From: Sporosarcina sp. Marseille-Q4943
Lineage (GTDB): Bacteria; Bacillota; Bacilli; Bacillales_A; Planococcaceae
DNA: 64,000 bases
Reading direction: 5' to 3'
Assembly (NCBI RefSeq): GCF_943736995.1
Contig: NZ_CALSFT010000002.1
Span: 992,001 to 1,056,000, forward strand
Part shown: piece by piece, positions 8,409-16,020 of the stretch
How positions within the stretch are numbered: position 1 is the first letter of the stretch
How the letters are laid out: each line of letters starts with the position of its first letter
Made by a program: the position numbers and the translations under genes
Notes under the pieces: generated by a model
What the model saw: only the letters and a program-made list of their open reading frames with translations
Databases searched by the model: none
What the model was told of the DNA's origin: nothing

Positions 8409-8924
8409 TCAGCTTTCCTCGCCGAGACGGAAAGTTTCATAAACTGTCCATGACCCGTCCTCAAGTTGATAGAGAAGGTGGATGCGATCGATGATTTCGG
8501 TATGATCTACACCGAACATCTTGATCTGACCGATGATATCGTCATGCTCACCGGAACTTAGTTTTTGGGCGATTGTAATATGCGGAACAAAGGAATATTC
8601 AGGTTTTTCACCGAAAAAGTCTTCGTTCAGGTCTTTATGGAGTGAAAGGATTTCTTCATTAGGTGTCACTTTAAAGAAAATCGTATTGGTGATCGGTGCA
8701 AACGTGCTCACTTTTGATACTTTTAATTCAAAGGGTTTATGATTGCGAACAACCTTATGGATCGCTTCCGCCACTTGTTCGATTTCCTTATCGTCAGCTT
8801 CAAATACACCTTTGACGGTCATGTGAGGCGTGATAAGCGCATAATGTGGATCATAACGTTTCCTGTACCCATTTGCCAAATCTTGAAGTTTCTTTGAAGG
8901 GAAAGCTACAATACCATATTTCAT
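8409..8924 (-). CDS. yjcG: 2H phosphoesterase family protein YjcG
   Basis: Putative cyclic phosphodiesterase/RNA ligase-like enzyme. The 171-residue protein carries the two family histidine motifs, PHMTVKG near residue 37 and PHITIAQ near residue 117, that form the active site. Start ATG 8924 follows CGAGGAGGTCTTTTCTA; longer in-frame extensions lack a ribosome site. Length equals the B. subtilis protein. Substrate unknown. A second 2H protein (ThpR) is at 38357. Confidence 0.92.
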   Translation of the reverse strand: MKYGIVAFPSKKLQDLANGYRKRYDPHYALITPHMTVKGVFEADDKEIEQVAEAIHKVVRNHKPFELKVSKVSTFAPITNTIFFKVTPNEEILSLHKDLNEDFFGEKPEYSFVPHITIAQKLSSGEHDDIIGQIKMFGVDHTEIIDRIHLLYQLEDGSWTVYETFRLGEES

Positions 8925-9007
8925 TAGAAAAGACCTCCTCGTGAAATGATTGCATACATCTTGTAAGTAATTATAGCAGAATGAGCTACTCTTTGAAATG
9001 TTTGGCA

Positions 9008-9733
9008 TCATTCGTATTGAAAGGATTCTTTAATCGCCCTTCGAATGTCTTGCTGCCAATACTTCCATGTATGGTTCCCCTTAAATTCTTCATAGAAGTA
9101 GGAAAACCCTTTTCTTTTGATCAACTTGTTTAAATCCCTGTTCGGCGTGAGGAAATCTTGGGTGCCGTCCTGCGTCGTTTTCACTTCTGTTTCCTCTTCG
9201 CCGATGACATGGTAGATTGAAAAAGAGGAAGGATCTTTCAAGGCTTCCACCTTCTCCATTACGTACTCATCTACATAAGGGGAATGGAGGATCACCTTGC
9301 CGAAGCAGTTCGGATATTTCAACGCGGTCAACAGTGAGATTGTGGCCGCCAACGAATCACCGATCAACCCCCGGCCTGCGCCGACTTGGTACGTTGGATA
9401 ATTCTCATCGATGTAAGGGACAAGCTCATGCGCAAGAAAACGGATATAATCTTCATGCCGGTCGCCATCCGGGTGATACATCCTTCTGCGTTCCTCGACG
9501 CTTTTATACGGTATGCCGACGACAATCATATTATTTATGTCGCCTTCGGAAACTAATTCGTCCACTACCCGGCCAATTCTACCGTATTGAAAATAATCTT
9601 TTCCATCGGAAGCGATTAGAACTGAATACTTGTATAGTGGTGAATACTGATGTGGCAAGTGAATGAGAAGCTGCATATCCTCATCGAGCGCCTTGCTGTA
9701 AAAATGTATCTCTTCAATTTTTCCGTATTCCAT
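9008..9733 (-). CDS. yjcH: Esterase-family alpha/beta hydrolase YjcH
   Basis: Cytosolic 241-residue protein of the enterobactin esterase/esterase-D fold (PF00756). It has YSVLIASDGKDYFQYGR near the N-terminus, the nucleophile elbow GDSLAA, and a late histidine in GNHTWKYWQ; an acidic residue near DFLTPNRD could complete the triad. The ATG follows AGGAGGACC. It heads the yjcH-yjcG-yjcF operon, separated by 83 bases from yjcG. Natural substrate unknown. Confidence 0.9.
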   Translation of the reverse strand: MEYGKIEEIHFYSKALDEDMQLLIHLPHQYSPLYKYSVLIASDGKDYFQYGRIGRVVDELVSEGDINNMIVVGIPYKSVEERRRMYHPDGDRHEDYIRFLAHELVPYIDENYPTYQVGAGRGLIGDSLAATISLLTALKYPNCFGKVILHSPYVDEYVMEKVEALKDPSSFSIYHVIGEEETEVKTTQDGTQDFLTPNRDLNKLIKRKGFSYFYEEFKGNHTWKYWQQDIRRAIKESFQYE

Positions 9734-9847
9734 CCGCAGGTCCTCCTAGTTGTTTGATGTAAGAAGATTGTAACATAAGCGAATGTACAGGTATAATGCT
9801 TGAATAGCTTGGTACATGGAAAAAGAAACAATTGCAAAATTGAATAA

Positions 9848-9875
9848 ACATCTTAGCTGTCGCCGTCATATTATA
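9848..9875 (+). promoter_or_regulatory. Possible sigma-K-like promoter and inverted repeat before the PgpA-like gene
   Basis: ACA (9848-9850), 16 bases, CATATTATA (9867-9875) fits the sigma-K pattern. Overlapping it, CCGTCA and TGACGG form a 6-bp inverted repeat around the -10. Either may be chance. Confidence 0.3.
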
Positions 9876-9914
9876 CGTGACGGACGCAGGATAGAATTGA
9901 GGAGGTAGTGATTA

Positions 9915-10469
9915 ATGTTCACTGGAAAAAATATTGTCCACTCCGATGTCGTGGCAGAAGCTACAAAAGAAGCGTTAATTCGAAGAGGCGTCACATTGGA
10001 GGATATTGCAAAAATTGTTTATGAAATGCAGGTCCCTTATAACAAAGGGTTGGACCTTGCCGAATGTGTCGATTCAGTTGAAAGGGTGCTAAGAAAACGG
10101 GAACTCCAACATGCAATCCTCGTCGGAATCGAATTGGATGAGCTAGCAGAACAAGGGAAGCTATCCGCACCGCTCCAGCAAATCGTCGAATCGGACGAAG
10201 GACTGTTTGGCGTGGATGAGACGATCGCGTTAGGCGCCGTCTTCACTTATGGGTCCATTGCTGTCACTACATTCGGTCATTTGGATAAAAACAAAATCGG
10301 AATCATCAATGAGTTGGATACGAAAAAAGGGAAGGGCGTCCATACGTTCCTCGACGACCTCATTGCGAGTGTTGCATCATGTGCCGCATCCCGGCTTGCT
10401 CACCGAAAGCGGGATTTGGATGAAGCGGGCATCACGTATTTGGACGTAGATAGAAAAGGAAAAAAATAA
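9915..10469 (+). CDS. Phosphatidylglycerophosphatase A family protein
   Basis: Member of the PgpA family (PF04608), 184 residues. It resembles the B. subtilis YpjQ/YutG proteins, which lack the membrane helices of proteobacterial PgpA: NIVHSDVVAEATKEALIRRGVTLEDIAKIVYEMQVPY, GVDETIALGAVFTYGSIAVTTFG and a final HTFLDDLIASVASCAASRLAHR. The likely role is phospholipid synthesis (phosphatidylglycerophosphate to phosphatidylglycerol), but the function of this soluble subfamily is not settled. GAGGAGG precedes the ATG. The IS element begins 22 bases after the stop codon. Confidence 0.82.
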   Translation: MFTGKNIVHSDVVAEATKEALIRRGVTLEDIAKIVYEMQVPYNKGLDLAECVDSVERVLRKRELQHAILVGIELDELAEQGKLSAPLQQIVESDEGLFGVDETIALGAVFTYGSIAVTTFGHLDKNKIGIINELDTKKGKGVHTFLDDLIASVASCAASRLAHRKRDLDEAGITYLDVDRKGKK

Positions 10470-10522
10470 GCCATATGGAGGAAGATGAAGATGATGTGAC
10501 CCCTAAAAGTTAGAGTTTTATA

Positions 10523-11353
10523 TTATGCAGCTAGTTGGCTGGTGTGAAGACGGTATTGAACCGGACTCATGCCAGCCAATTTCTGCTTGATCCGTTTGTT
10601 GTTGTAGTACTGGATGTATGCCTCAATAGCCCGTTTCAGTTCCTCATACGTGCGTAGGGGTTCGCCATGATACATCTCTTGCTTAAGTAATCCAAAGAAA
10701 TTTTCCATGGGGGAGTTGTCCAGACAGTTCCCCTTCCGCGACATACTCTGGAACACCTTATGTTCTTTTAAGGTCGCAACCCAGTTTCCGTGCTGATAGT
10801 GCCAGCCTTGATCCGAGTGGATGGTAGTCCGGAATTTTGCGTTTTTTACGATGTCGAGGACTTCCTCTAAAGGTTTCATCACAAAATCAAGCGTCGGACG
10901 CATACTGATGCCATACGAAAGAATCTCCCCATTATACATATCCATCATTGGACTAAGATAGAGCTTTAGACCGTCTGAACACTTGAATTCTGTAATATCA
11001 GTGGTCAATTTCTGACATGGAATCGGGGTGTTGAACCGGCGGTTAATACGGTTTTTCACCACTGTACCGATAGTTCCCTTATACGAACTATACCGACGTG
11101 ATTTCCTGGTGAACTTATTGCCTTTCAATCCTAGTTTTCGCATAATACGCTGCACCTTTTTATGATTAACTATGATGCCACGGTTCTTCAAATCTAGTTT
11201 AATCCTCCGGTAACCATAATTGCCCTTGTGTTCATTAAAAATAGATTGAATCTTATCTTCCAACTCTTGGTGCGGATTTTCCCTGCTCATTTGTTTTACA
11301 TGATAGTGATATGAAGACTCAGGAATGCCTACAATCGGAAGTACATCCTTCAA
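10523..11353 (-). CDS. IS150-type transposase OrfB (DDE integrase domain)
   Basis: Catalytic transposase subunit, 276 residues: an N-terminal HTH_21 region (EHKGNYGYRRIKLDLKNRG) and an rve integrase core with TTDITEF (first D), HSDQGWHY (second D) and SRKGNCLDNSPMENFFGLLKQE (catalytic E). It starts at TTG 11353, overlapping the orfA TGA as TTGA, so expression is by coupling or by a -1 frameshift fusion as in IS150. Full length, no disruption. Confidence 0.94.
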   Translation of the reverse strand: MKDVLPIVGIPESSYHYHVKQMSRENPHQELEDKIQSIFNEHKGNYGYRRIKLDLKNRGIIVNHKKVQRIMRKLGLKGNKFTRKSRRYSSYKGTIGTVVKNRINRRFNTPIPCQKLTTDITEFKCSDGLKLYLSPMMDMYNGEILSYGISMRPTLDFVMKPLEEVLDIVKNAKFRTTIHSDQGWHYQHGNWVATLKEHKVFQSMSRKGNCLDNSPMENFFGLLKQEMYHGEPLRTYEELKRAIEAYIQYYNNKRIKQKLAGMSPVQYRLHTSQLAA

Positions 11354-11919
11354 TCGGAATTCTTCTTTGAGTTCGAACGATAGCGCTGCTTGTGCTTTTC
11401 GAGATAGCCGTCCGGATCCATCTGAAAAGCTCGCAACTTTTTTAGGTATTCCACCTCCAAGCGGAGGAGTTCATTTTCCCGTTCTAATTTCTGTTCACGT
11501 GTCATTTCATCCTGTTGTGTTGGCTTCTGGTCCTTCTTGACGTTCTTCGCTTTATCAGACATGACTGGCCGTCCTTTCGGGTTGTCCAGGGCTTCAGCAC
11601 CGCCTTCAAGGAATTTCTTCTTCCAATCACCAATCATCGAAGGATTCGTCAATCCGAAGTGAAGCGCAGTTTCTGGCTGCGAAGCGCCTGTCCTTTTCAT
11701 AAAGCTTAGTACATCTAATTTGAATTGAACAGAATAAACTTCATGACTTTTCTTTCTTAGTAATCCCTCCGCGCCATACTTCTTGTAAACCAACACCCAT
11801 CTTCTAATTTGTTCAGATGACTTAATGCCATACTTTTTAGCCAAAGTACCATAGCCAAGTCGTCCACCTAAATACTCCTGAACAATCATGACCTTAAATT
11901 CATCGCTATATTTAACCAT
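11350..11919 (-). CDS. IS150-type transposase OrfA (helix-turn-helix)
   Basis: DNA-binding subunit of 189 residues with two helix-turn-helix units (EYLGGRLGYGTLAKKYGIKSSEQIRRW and SFMKRTGASQPETALHFGLTNPSMIGDWKKKF) and a C-terminal coiled coil (REQKLERENELLRLEVEYLKKLRAF), as in IS150 OrfA. ATG 11919 follows GGGGTG by 7 bases; a TTG at 11934 is a less likely alternative. The ribosome site lies inside a 16-bp inverted repeat formed by the element's own end. Confidence 0.9.
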   Translation of the reverse strand: MVKYSDEFKVMIVQEYLGGRLGYGTLAKKYGIKSSEQIRRWVLVYKKYGAEGLLRKKSHEVYSVQFKLDVLSFMKRTGASQPETALHFGLTNPSMIGDWKKKFLEGGAEALDNPKGRPVMSDKAKNVKKDQKPTQQDEMTREQKLERENELLRLEVEYLKKLRAFQMDPDGYLEKHKQRYRSNSKKNSD

Positions 11920-11926
11920 AAGAAAA

Positions 11927-11965
11927 CACCCCAAAAGTTAGATTGTAACTCTAACTTTTGGGGTG
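11927..11965 (-). repeat. Subterminal inverted copy of the IS end over the orfA ribosome site
   Basis: CACCCCAAAAGTTAGA (11927-11942) and TCTAACTTTTGGGGTG (11950-11965) are perfect inverted copies with a 7-base loop. The outer copy is the terminal repeat; the inner copy covers the orfA GGGGTG ribosome site. In read-through RNA the hairpin would hide that site. Confidence 0.8.
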
Positions 11966-12001
11966 CACATCAAGATTCTTCATCTCCTTTTTTTCTATTG
12001 A

Positions 12002-12068
12002 AATCGCTTGCAATCTACTGAAAATTTTTAAGAAGGATTGACAAGCGATTAACCATTCGTGGTAGAAT
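12002..12068 (+). promoter_or_regulatory. Candidate promoter and inverted repeat of the TRAP operon
   Basis: TTGACA (12038-12043) and TAGAAT (12063-12068) are good sigma-A hexamers, but 19 bases apart. AATCGCTTG (12002-12010) and CAAGCGATT (12042-12050) are perfect inverted 9-mers 40 bp apart centre to centre, the second touching the -35 box, which suggests an operator. Confidence 0.5.
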
Positions 12069-12114
12069 AGGTGTTAAGTTGCAAAACTATTATTCAAAAG
12101 GGGAGAAAGTAAGT

Positions 12115-13095
12115 ATGAATAAAAAGAGATTCCATATTCTTGCATTCATTTCAATGATCGCGCTGCTTGTCCTTTCGGCGTGTAACTCGGATGATGCAAG
12201 CAAAGGGTCCGACTCAGGGAAAACAAAAGAAGATTACGATTTTCTAAGTATCTTGACGGGTGGTACACAAGGTACATACTACGCACTTGGGGGAGCGCTT
12301 GCTGATACAATCTCTCAAGAGACTGGCATTAAAACGACTGCGGAAGTTTCACAAGCCTCTGCTGCTAATATGACGGCTTTAAAAGACGGCGGCGCTGAAA
12401 TCGCTTTCGTACAAACGGATATTGCTTACTATGCATCAAAAGGTGAAATGATGTTCGACGGAGAAGTCATCGACAACGTTTCAGCAATCGGTGCACTTTA
12501 TCCTGAAACAGTTCAATTGGTTACATTGGAGAAGTCTGGCATCAAGTCGTTTGAAGACTTGAAAGGGAAAAAGGTCTCTGTAGGAGCACCTGGTTCTGGT
12601 ACGTATGCGAACGCAGAACAGCTTCTTGAAATCCACGGGTTGTCAATGAGCGATATCCAACCGCAAAACTTGGACTTCGGTGAATCCCAAGAAAGCTTGC
12701 AAGCTGGACAAATCGACGCTGCATTCATCACTGCAGGAACTCCAACAGCCGCGGTTGAAGGTTTGAACGCTTCCGCTCAAGTTTACATCGTGCCAGTCTC
12801 CGATGAAAAAGCGGACGAATTGATTTCGAAATATCAATACTATGCAAAAGAAGTAATCCCTGCAGGAACATATGGACTTGCAAAAGACACGCCGACTGTT
12901 TCTGTTGGTGCGATGTTAATCATCCAAAACGATGTTCCTGAAGATCTAGCATATGAAATTACAAAAGCAATCTATGACAATGCTTCAAAACTGACACATC
13001 CAAAAGGCGCTTTGATCAAAGCGGAAACAGGACTTGATGGTATCGGGATTCCTGTTCACCCAGGCGCTCAAAAATACTTTGACGAAAAGAAATAA
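12115..13095 (+). CDS. TAXI-family TRAP transporter solute-binding lipoprotein
   Basis: Extracellular substrate receptor of a TRAP (ion-driven) transporter. The 326-residue protein has a lipoprotein signal with lipobox LVLSAC (C23), then the TAXI signature region ILTGGTQGTYYALGGALADTI, a second lobe with KGKKVSVGAPGSGTYANAEQLLE and AFITAGTPTAAV. ATG 12115 follows AAAAGGGGAG; a TTG at 12079 lacks a site. TAXI receptors often bind glutamate or other dicarboxylates, but the ligand here is unknown. First gene of a three-gene operon. Confidence 0.92.
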   Translation: MNKKRFHILAFISMIALLVLSACNSDDASKGSDSGKTKEDYDFLSILTGGTQGTYYALGGALADTISQETGIKTTAEVSQASAANMTALKDGGAEIAFVQTDIAYYASKGEMMFDGEVIDNVSAIGALYPETVQLVTLEKSGIKSFEDLKGKKVSVGAPGSGTYANAEQLLEIHGLSMSDIQPQNLDFGESQESLQAGQIDAAFITAGTPTAAVEGLNASAQVYIVPVSDEKADELISKYQYYAKEVIPAGTYGLAKDTPTVSVGAMLIIQNDVPEDLAYEITKAIYDNASKLTHPKGALIKAETGLDGIGIPVHPGAQKYFDEKK

Positions 13096-13183
13096 TTGAA
13101 TACAGACAAATAGTTGAACGGGGCGGTGAAGCTATATGCTTCAGCCGTCCCATTCTTCATGCTATCGAGAAAGGGAGAAGAGA

Positions 13184-13705
13184 ATGAAAAGGCTGAAACT
13201 GATTCTCCCCATTCTTCTATCTGCATTGTTGGTCGTCCTCGTCTTTTTCTTTCTGCCGATACATAAGGTATTCACCTTTACAGAATATCGAACTGAGCAT
13301 CCAAAAACCTATTACGTAAAGATGGCAGATGAGCAGGATTTTCAAATACGCTACGTGCACTCCATCTTTCTGACCGATGTCATTGAATCTTATCGGGTCA
13401 CCGATCAAAACGCCATCCAATCACTCTCCATGCAATATGAAGATGTTGGAATCGGCTTGCCTGGCTATGCCGCAGAAGGGCAGTCACTGACTGTCAACGA
13501 TGGAATGTATACGCTTACTTATGAGAACAACATCATCGACTCTTTTGTCCTTTTCGTTGGTGATGTCAATGCAGGCCTGGCTTTCCGGTATAAAGGGAAG
13601 GAGATCAATCTGAAAACGTACCTAACTAGAGGGAAATCGTACACATTTCGTGTGCAACGCCAATCATTCTACCAATTAATGAAAGGAGTAAATATGAATG
13701 GCTAA
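13184..13705 (+). CDS. DUF1850 protein associated with TAXI-TRAP transporter
   Basis: Predicted membrane-anchored 173-residue protein: one N-terminal helix (LILPILLSALLVVLVFFFL) and an exported domain with FQIRYVHSIFLTDVIESYRV and the GIGLPGYAAEGQ segment, the DUF1850 pattern. Genes of this family usually sit between the receptor and the fused permease of TAXI-TRAP systems, as here, suggesting an accessory role. ATG 13184 follows AAGGGAGAAGAG. It overlaps the permease gene by 8 bases. Confidence 0.82.
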   Translation: MKRLKLILPILLSALLVVLVFFFLPIHKVFTFTEYRTEHPKTYYVKMADEQDFQIRYVHSIFLTDVIESYRVTDQNAIQSLSMQYEDVGIGLPGYAAEGQSLTVNDGMYTLTYENNIIDSFVLFVGDVNAGLAFRYKGKEINLKTYLTRGKSYTFRVQRQSFYQLMKGVNMNG

Positions 13706-15740
13706 AAATAAAAAGCTAGAAGATATTCAGCAAGAATCCCAAAACGACAACATTGAAACGTTGACAGAAGAACAGCAGCTTGAAATTTTGCAAAAATATG
13801 ATCCCGAATCGAATACCCGGAATGTGAAAGGGATATTCAAAATCATCGTCTTTGCAGGATTGCTGGCATTCTCCTTGTTTCAATTATATACATCCATCGG
13901 GACACCGTTCACTGCATATATTCAGCGATCGATTCACTTAGGATTCGCTCTCGCATTAATTTTCATATTGTTCCCAGCAATTAAAAAACCGGGTGTTAAG
14001 AAAGATAATGTGCCTTTTTACGATGTCATCCTATCATTACTTGCCATTGCGGTCGGTTTGTATTGGCCACTATTTTATGATGATCTCGTCTTCCGTGTCG
14101 GCAGGGTGTCGGACATTGATTTGTTCATCGGCATCGTTGCAGTGCTCCTAACATTGGAGGCCGCAAGACGGGCAGTCGGAATGCCGATCACGATCATTTC
14201 GACGGTTTTCTTGATCTATGCGTTTTTCGGAAGGTACTTTCCCGGGTTCCTGGCACACCGCGGCCAAGATCTGAAAAGTCTTGTCCAGCTTATGTTCTTT
14301 ACGACTGACGGTATTTTAGGAACACCTATTAGCGTATCTGCTACGTTCATTTTCGTCTTTCTATTATTCGGTGCATTCCTTGTGAAAACAGGAGTCGGTA
14401 ACTATTTCAATGATTTGGCTGTCGTCCTCGCAGGCCGCTTGACTGGCGGACCCGCTAAAGTGGCAATCTTCTCAAGTGCATTACAAGGGACGATTTCAGG
14501 GAGCTCTGTTGCAAACGTTGTCGGATCAGGTTCCTATACGATTCCGATGATGAAAAAGCTGGGGTACCGTAAGGAATTTGCGGGCGGGGTTGAAGCAGCT
14601 GCTTCGACAGGCGGACAAATCATGCCACCGATCATGGGTGCCGCAGCATTCCTAATGGTCGAATTCATCGGCGGCATTACGTATTGGGAAATTGCGAAAG
14701 CTGCAGCTATTCCTGCATTGCTTTATTTCACAGGAATTTGGATCATGACTCATTTCGAGGCAAAGCGTGTCGGTCTTGAAGGCATGTCGCCAGATCAGAT
14801 GCCTGACCGAAAGGCGACACTGAAAAAGATCTACCTTCTCTTGCCGATTTTAGGGATTATCGTATTCCTATTAATTGGAATTCCGACAATGAAAGCTGCC
14901 TTATTGGGGATTGTCTTGACTATCGTTGTCAGTTTCTTTGATAAGTCTACGAGACTTAGCCCGAAAGATGTCATCATGGCGCTAGTCGACGGGGCTCGTA
15001 CTGCATTGGCTGTAGCCGCTGCAACGGCTTGTGCGGGTATCATCGTCGGTGTCGTCGTGAAAACGGGATTAGGACTTAGCCTTGCTAACGGCCTTGTATC
15101 CGCAGCCGGCGGAAATATCCTATTGACGCTCATCTTCACGATGTTGGCAGCACTTATATTGGGGATGGGTTCACCTACGACAGCAAACTATGTCATTACA
15201 TCCACAATTGCAGCACCAGCTATCATCTTGTTGCTTATGGGCGGTGAAATGGGACCAGGTACGACAATTCCGGTTGTCGTTGCCATCTCTGCTCACTTGT
15301 TCGTATTCTATTTCGGAATCATCGCGGATATCACGCCGCCTGTTGCTCTCGCAGCATTCGCCGCATCAGGCATTTCCGGCGGGGATCCGATTAAAACCGG
15401 TGTTGTTTCTGCGAAGCTCGCCATTGCGGCATTCATCATTCCATATATGTTTGTCTTCAATCCGGCTATGCTCATGATCGATGCCAGTCTCTTTGAAATC
15501 GTATGGGTTACCTTCTCCGCTATTGTAGGTATGATTGCAATCGGAGCGGGAATGATTGGCTATTGGTATCGAAAATGTAATTGGATCGAGCGTATCCTTG
15601 CTGTCGTAACGGGATTATTGTTGATTTATCCTGAAACAATTACGGATATTATTGGTTTGGTCCTCTTCGTTATCCAAGTTGCAATCCAGTGGAAAACGAA
15701 GGATAATAAACCGAAAAATAAAGCAGCAGTCGCATCATAA
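13698..15740 (+). CDS. TRAP transporter fused permease (DctQ-DctM type)
   Basis: Membrane component of the TAXI-TRAP system, 680 residues. After a hydrophilic N-terminus come about four helices corresponding to the small DctQ subunit (about 45-190), then a DctM-like large subunit with about twelve helices, including SSALQGTISGSSVANVVGSGSYTIPMMKKLGY and ASTGGQIMPPIMGAAAFLM, conserved family segments. GAAAGGAG precedes the ATG. Transport is probably sodium- or proton-driven; substrate unknown. Confidence 0.93.
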   Translation: MAKNKKLEDIQQESQNDNIETLTEEQQLEILQKYDPESNTRNVKGIFKIIVFAGLLAFSLFQLYTSIGTPFTAYIQRSIHLGFALALIFILFPAIKKPGVKKDNVPFYDVILSLLAIAVGLYWPLFYDDLVFRVGRVSDIDLFIGIVAVLLTLEAARRAVGMPITIISTVFLIYAFFGRYFPGFLAHRGQDLKSLVQLMFFTTDGILGTPISVSATFIFVFLLFGAFLVKTGVGNYFNDLAVVLAGRLTGGPAKVAIFSSALQGTISGSSVANVVGSGSYTIPMMKKLGYRKEFAGGVEAAASTGGQIMPPIMGAAAFLMVEFIGGITYWEIAKAAAIPALLYFTGIWIMTHFEAKRVGLEGMSPDQMPDRKATLKKIYLLLPILGIIVFLLIGIPTMKAALLGIVLTIVVSFFDKSTRLSPKDVIMALVDGARTALAVAAATACAGIIVGVVVKTGLGLSLANGLVSAAGGNILLTLIFTMLAALILGMGSPTTANYVITSTIAAPAIILLLMGGEMGPGTTIPVVVAISAHLFVFYFGIIADITPPVALAAFAASGISGGDPIKTGVVSAKLAIAAFIIPYMFVFNPAMLMIDASLFEIVWVTFSAIVGMIAIGAGMIGYWYRKCNWIERILAVVTGLLLIYPETITDIIGLVLFVIQVAIQWKTKDNKPKNKAAVAS

Positions 15741-15742
15741 TG

Positions 15743-15790
15743 AAAAAAGGCCGTCACAGTTGTCAACTCGACAACTGTGACGGCCTTTTC
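15743..15790 (+). terminator. Terminator of the TRAP operon
   Basis: AAGGCCGTCACAGTTGTC and GACAACTGTGACGGCCTT form a long perfect stem with a 5-base loop, followed by TTTTC. Confidence 0.9.
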
Positions 15791-15898
15791 TAATTCATCA
15801 CACGCATAACTAGGCCAATTCCCAAAATTATTATACCAAGGACAGAATAGTGTTTATCTACAAAGTTAATAAGATATTATACTTCGACATTTAATTCA

Positions 15899-15932
15899 AA
15901 TAGTTTAAACCGAAAAGATGATTTAAACTATT
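15899..15932. promoter_or_regulatory. Inverted repeat upstream of the ABC operon
   Basis: AATAGTTTAAA (15899-15909) and TTTAAACTATT (15922-15932) are perfect inverted 11-mers with a 12-base spacer. A further similar AT-rich element follows, and a possible -10 (TAGAAT, near 15957) lies just downstream. This could be the operator controlling the 16-20 kb operon. No regulator gene is adjacent. Confidence 0.45.
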
Positions 15933-16020
15933 GAAATGTTTAAATAGTATGTCTATAGTAGAATAACATAGACAAATATATGGAAATTTCAATACTTTAC
16001 TATCAAAAGGGGAAGCTGGG

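Larger units (their letters stand above)
10492..11972 (-). mobile_element. IS3-family insertion sequence, IS150 group
   Basis: A 1,481-bp element with two overlapping minus-strand transposase genes. Its terminal inverted repeats read TGATGTGACCCCTAAAAG at the left and TGATGTGCACCCCAAAAG at the right, both continuing TTAGAGTT; TG...TGCACCC resembles IS150 ends. The 3-bp sequence AGA is duplicated at 10489-10491 and 11973-11975. Both genes look intact, so it may be active. Joining the flanks and removing one AGA restores a palindrome followed by seven T, showing the insertion hit the centre of a terminator. Confidence 0.9.

Noticed and set aside
10470..10500. Short ATG frame after the PgpA-like gene (ATGGAGGAAGATGAAG)
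   Set aside because: It is the left arm of the terminator palindrome split by the IS; joining the flanks gives no coding frame.
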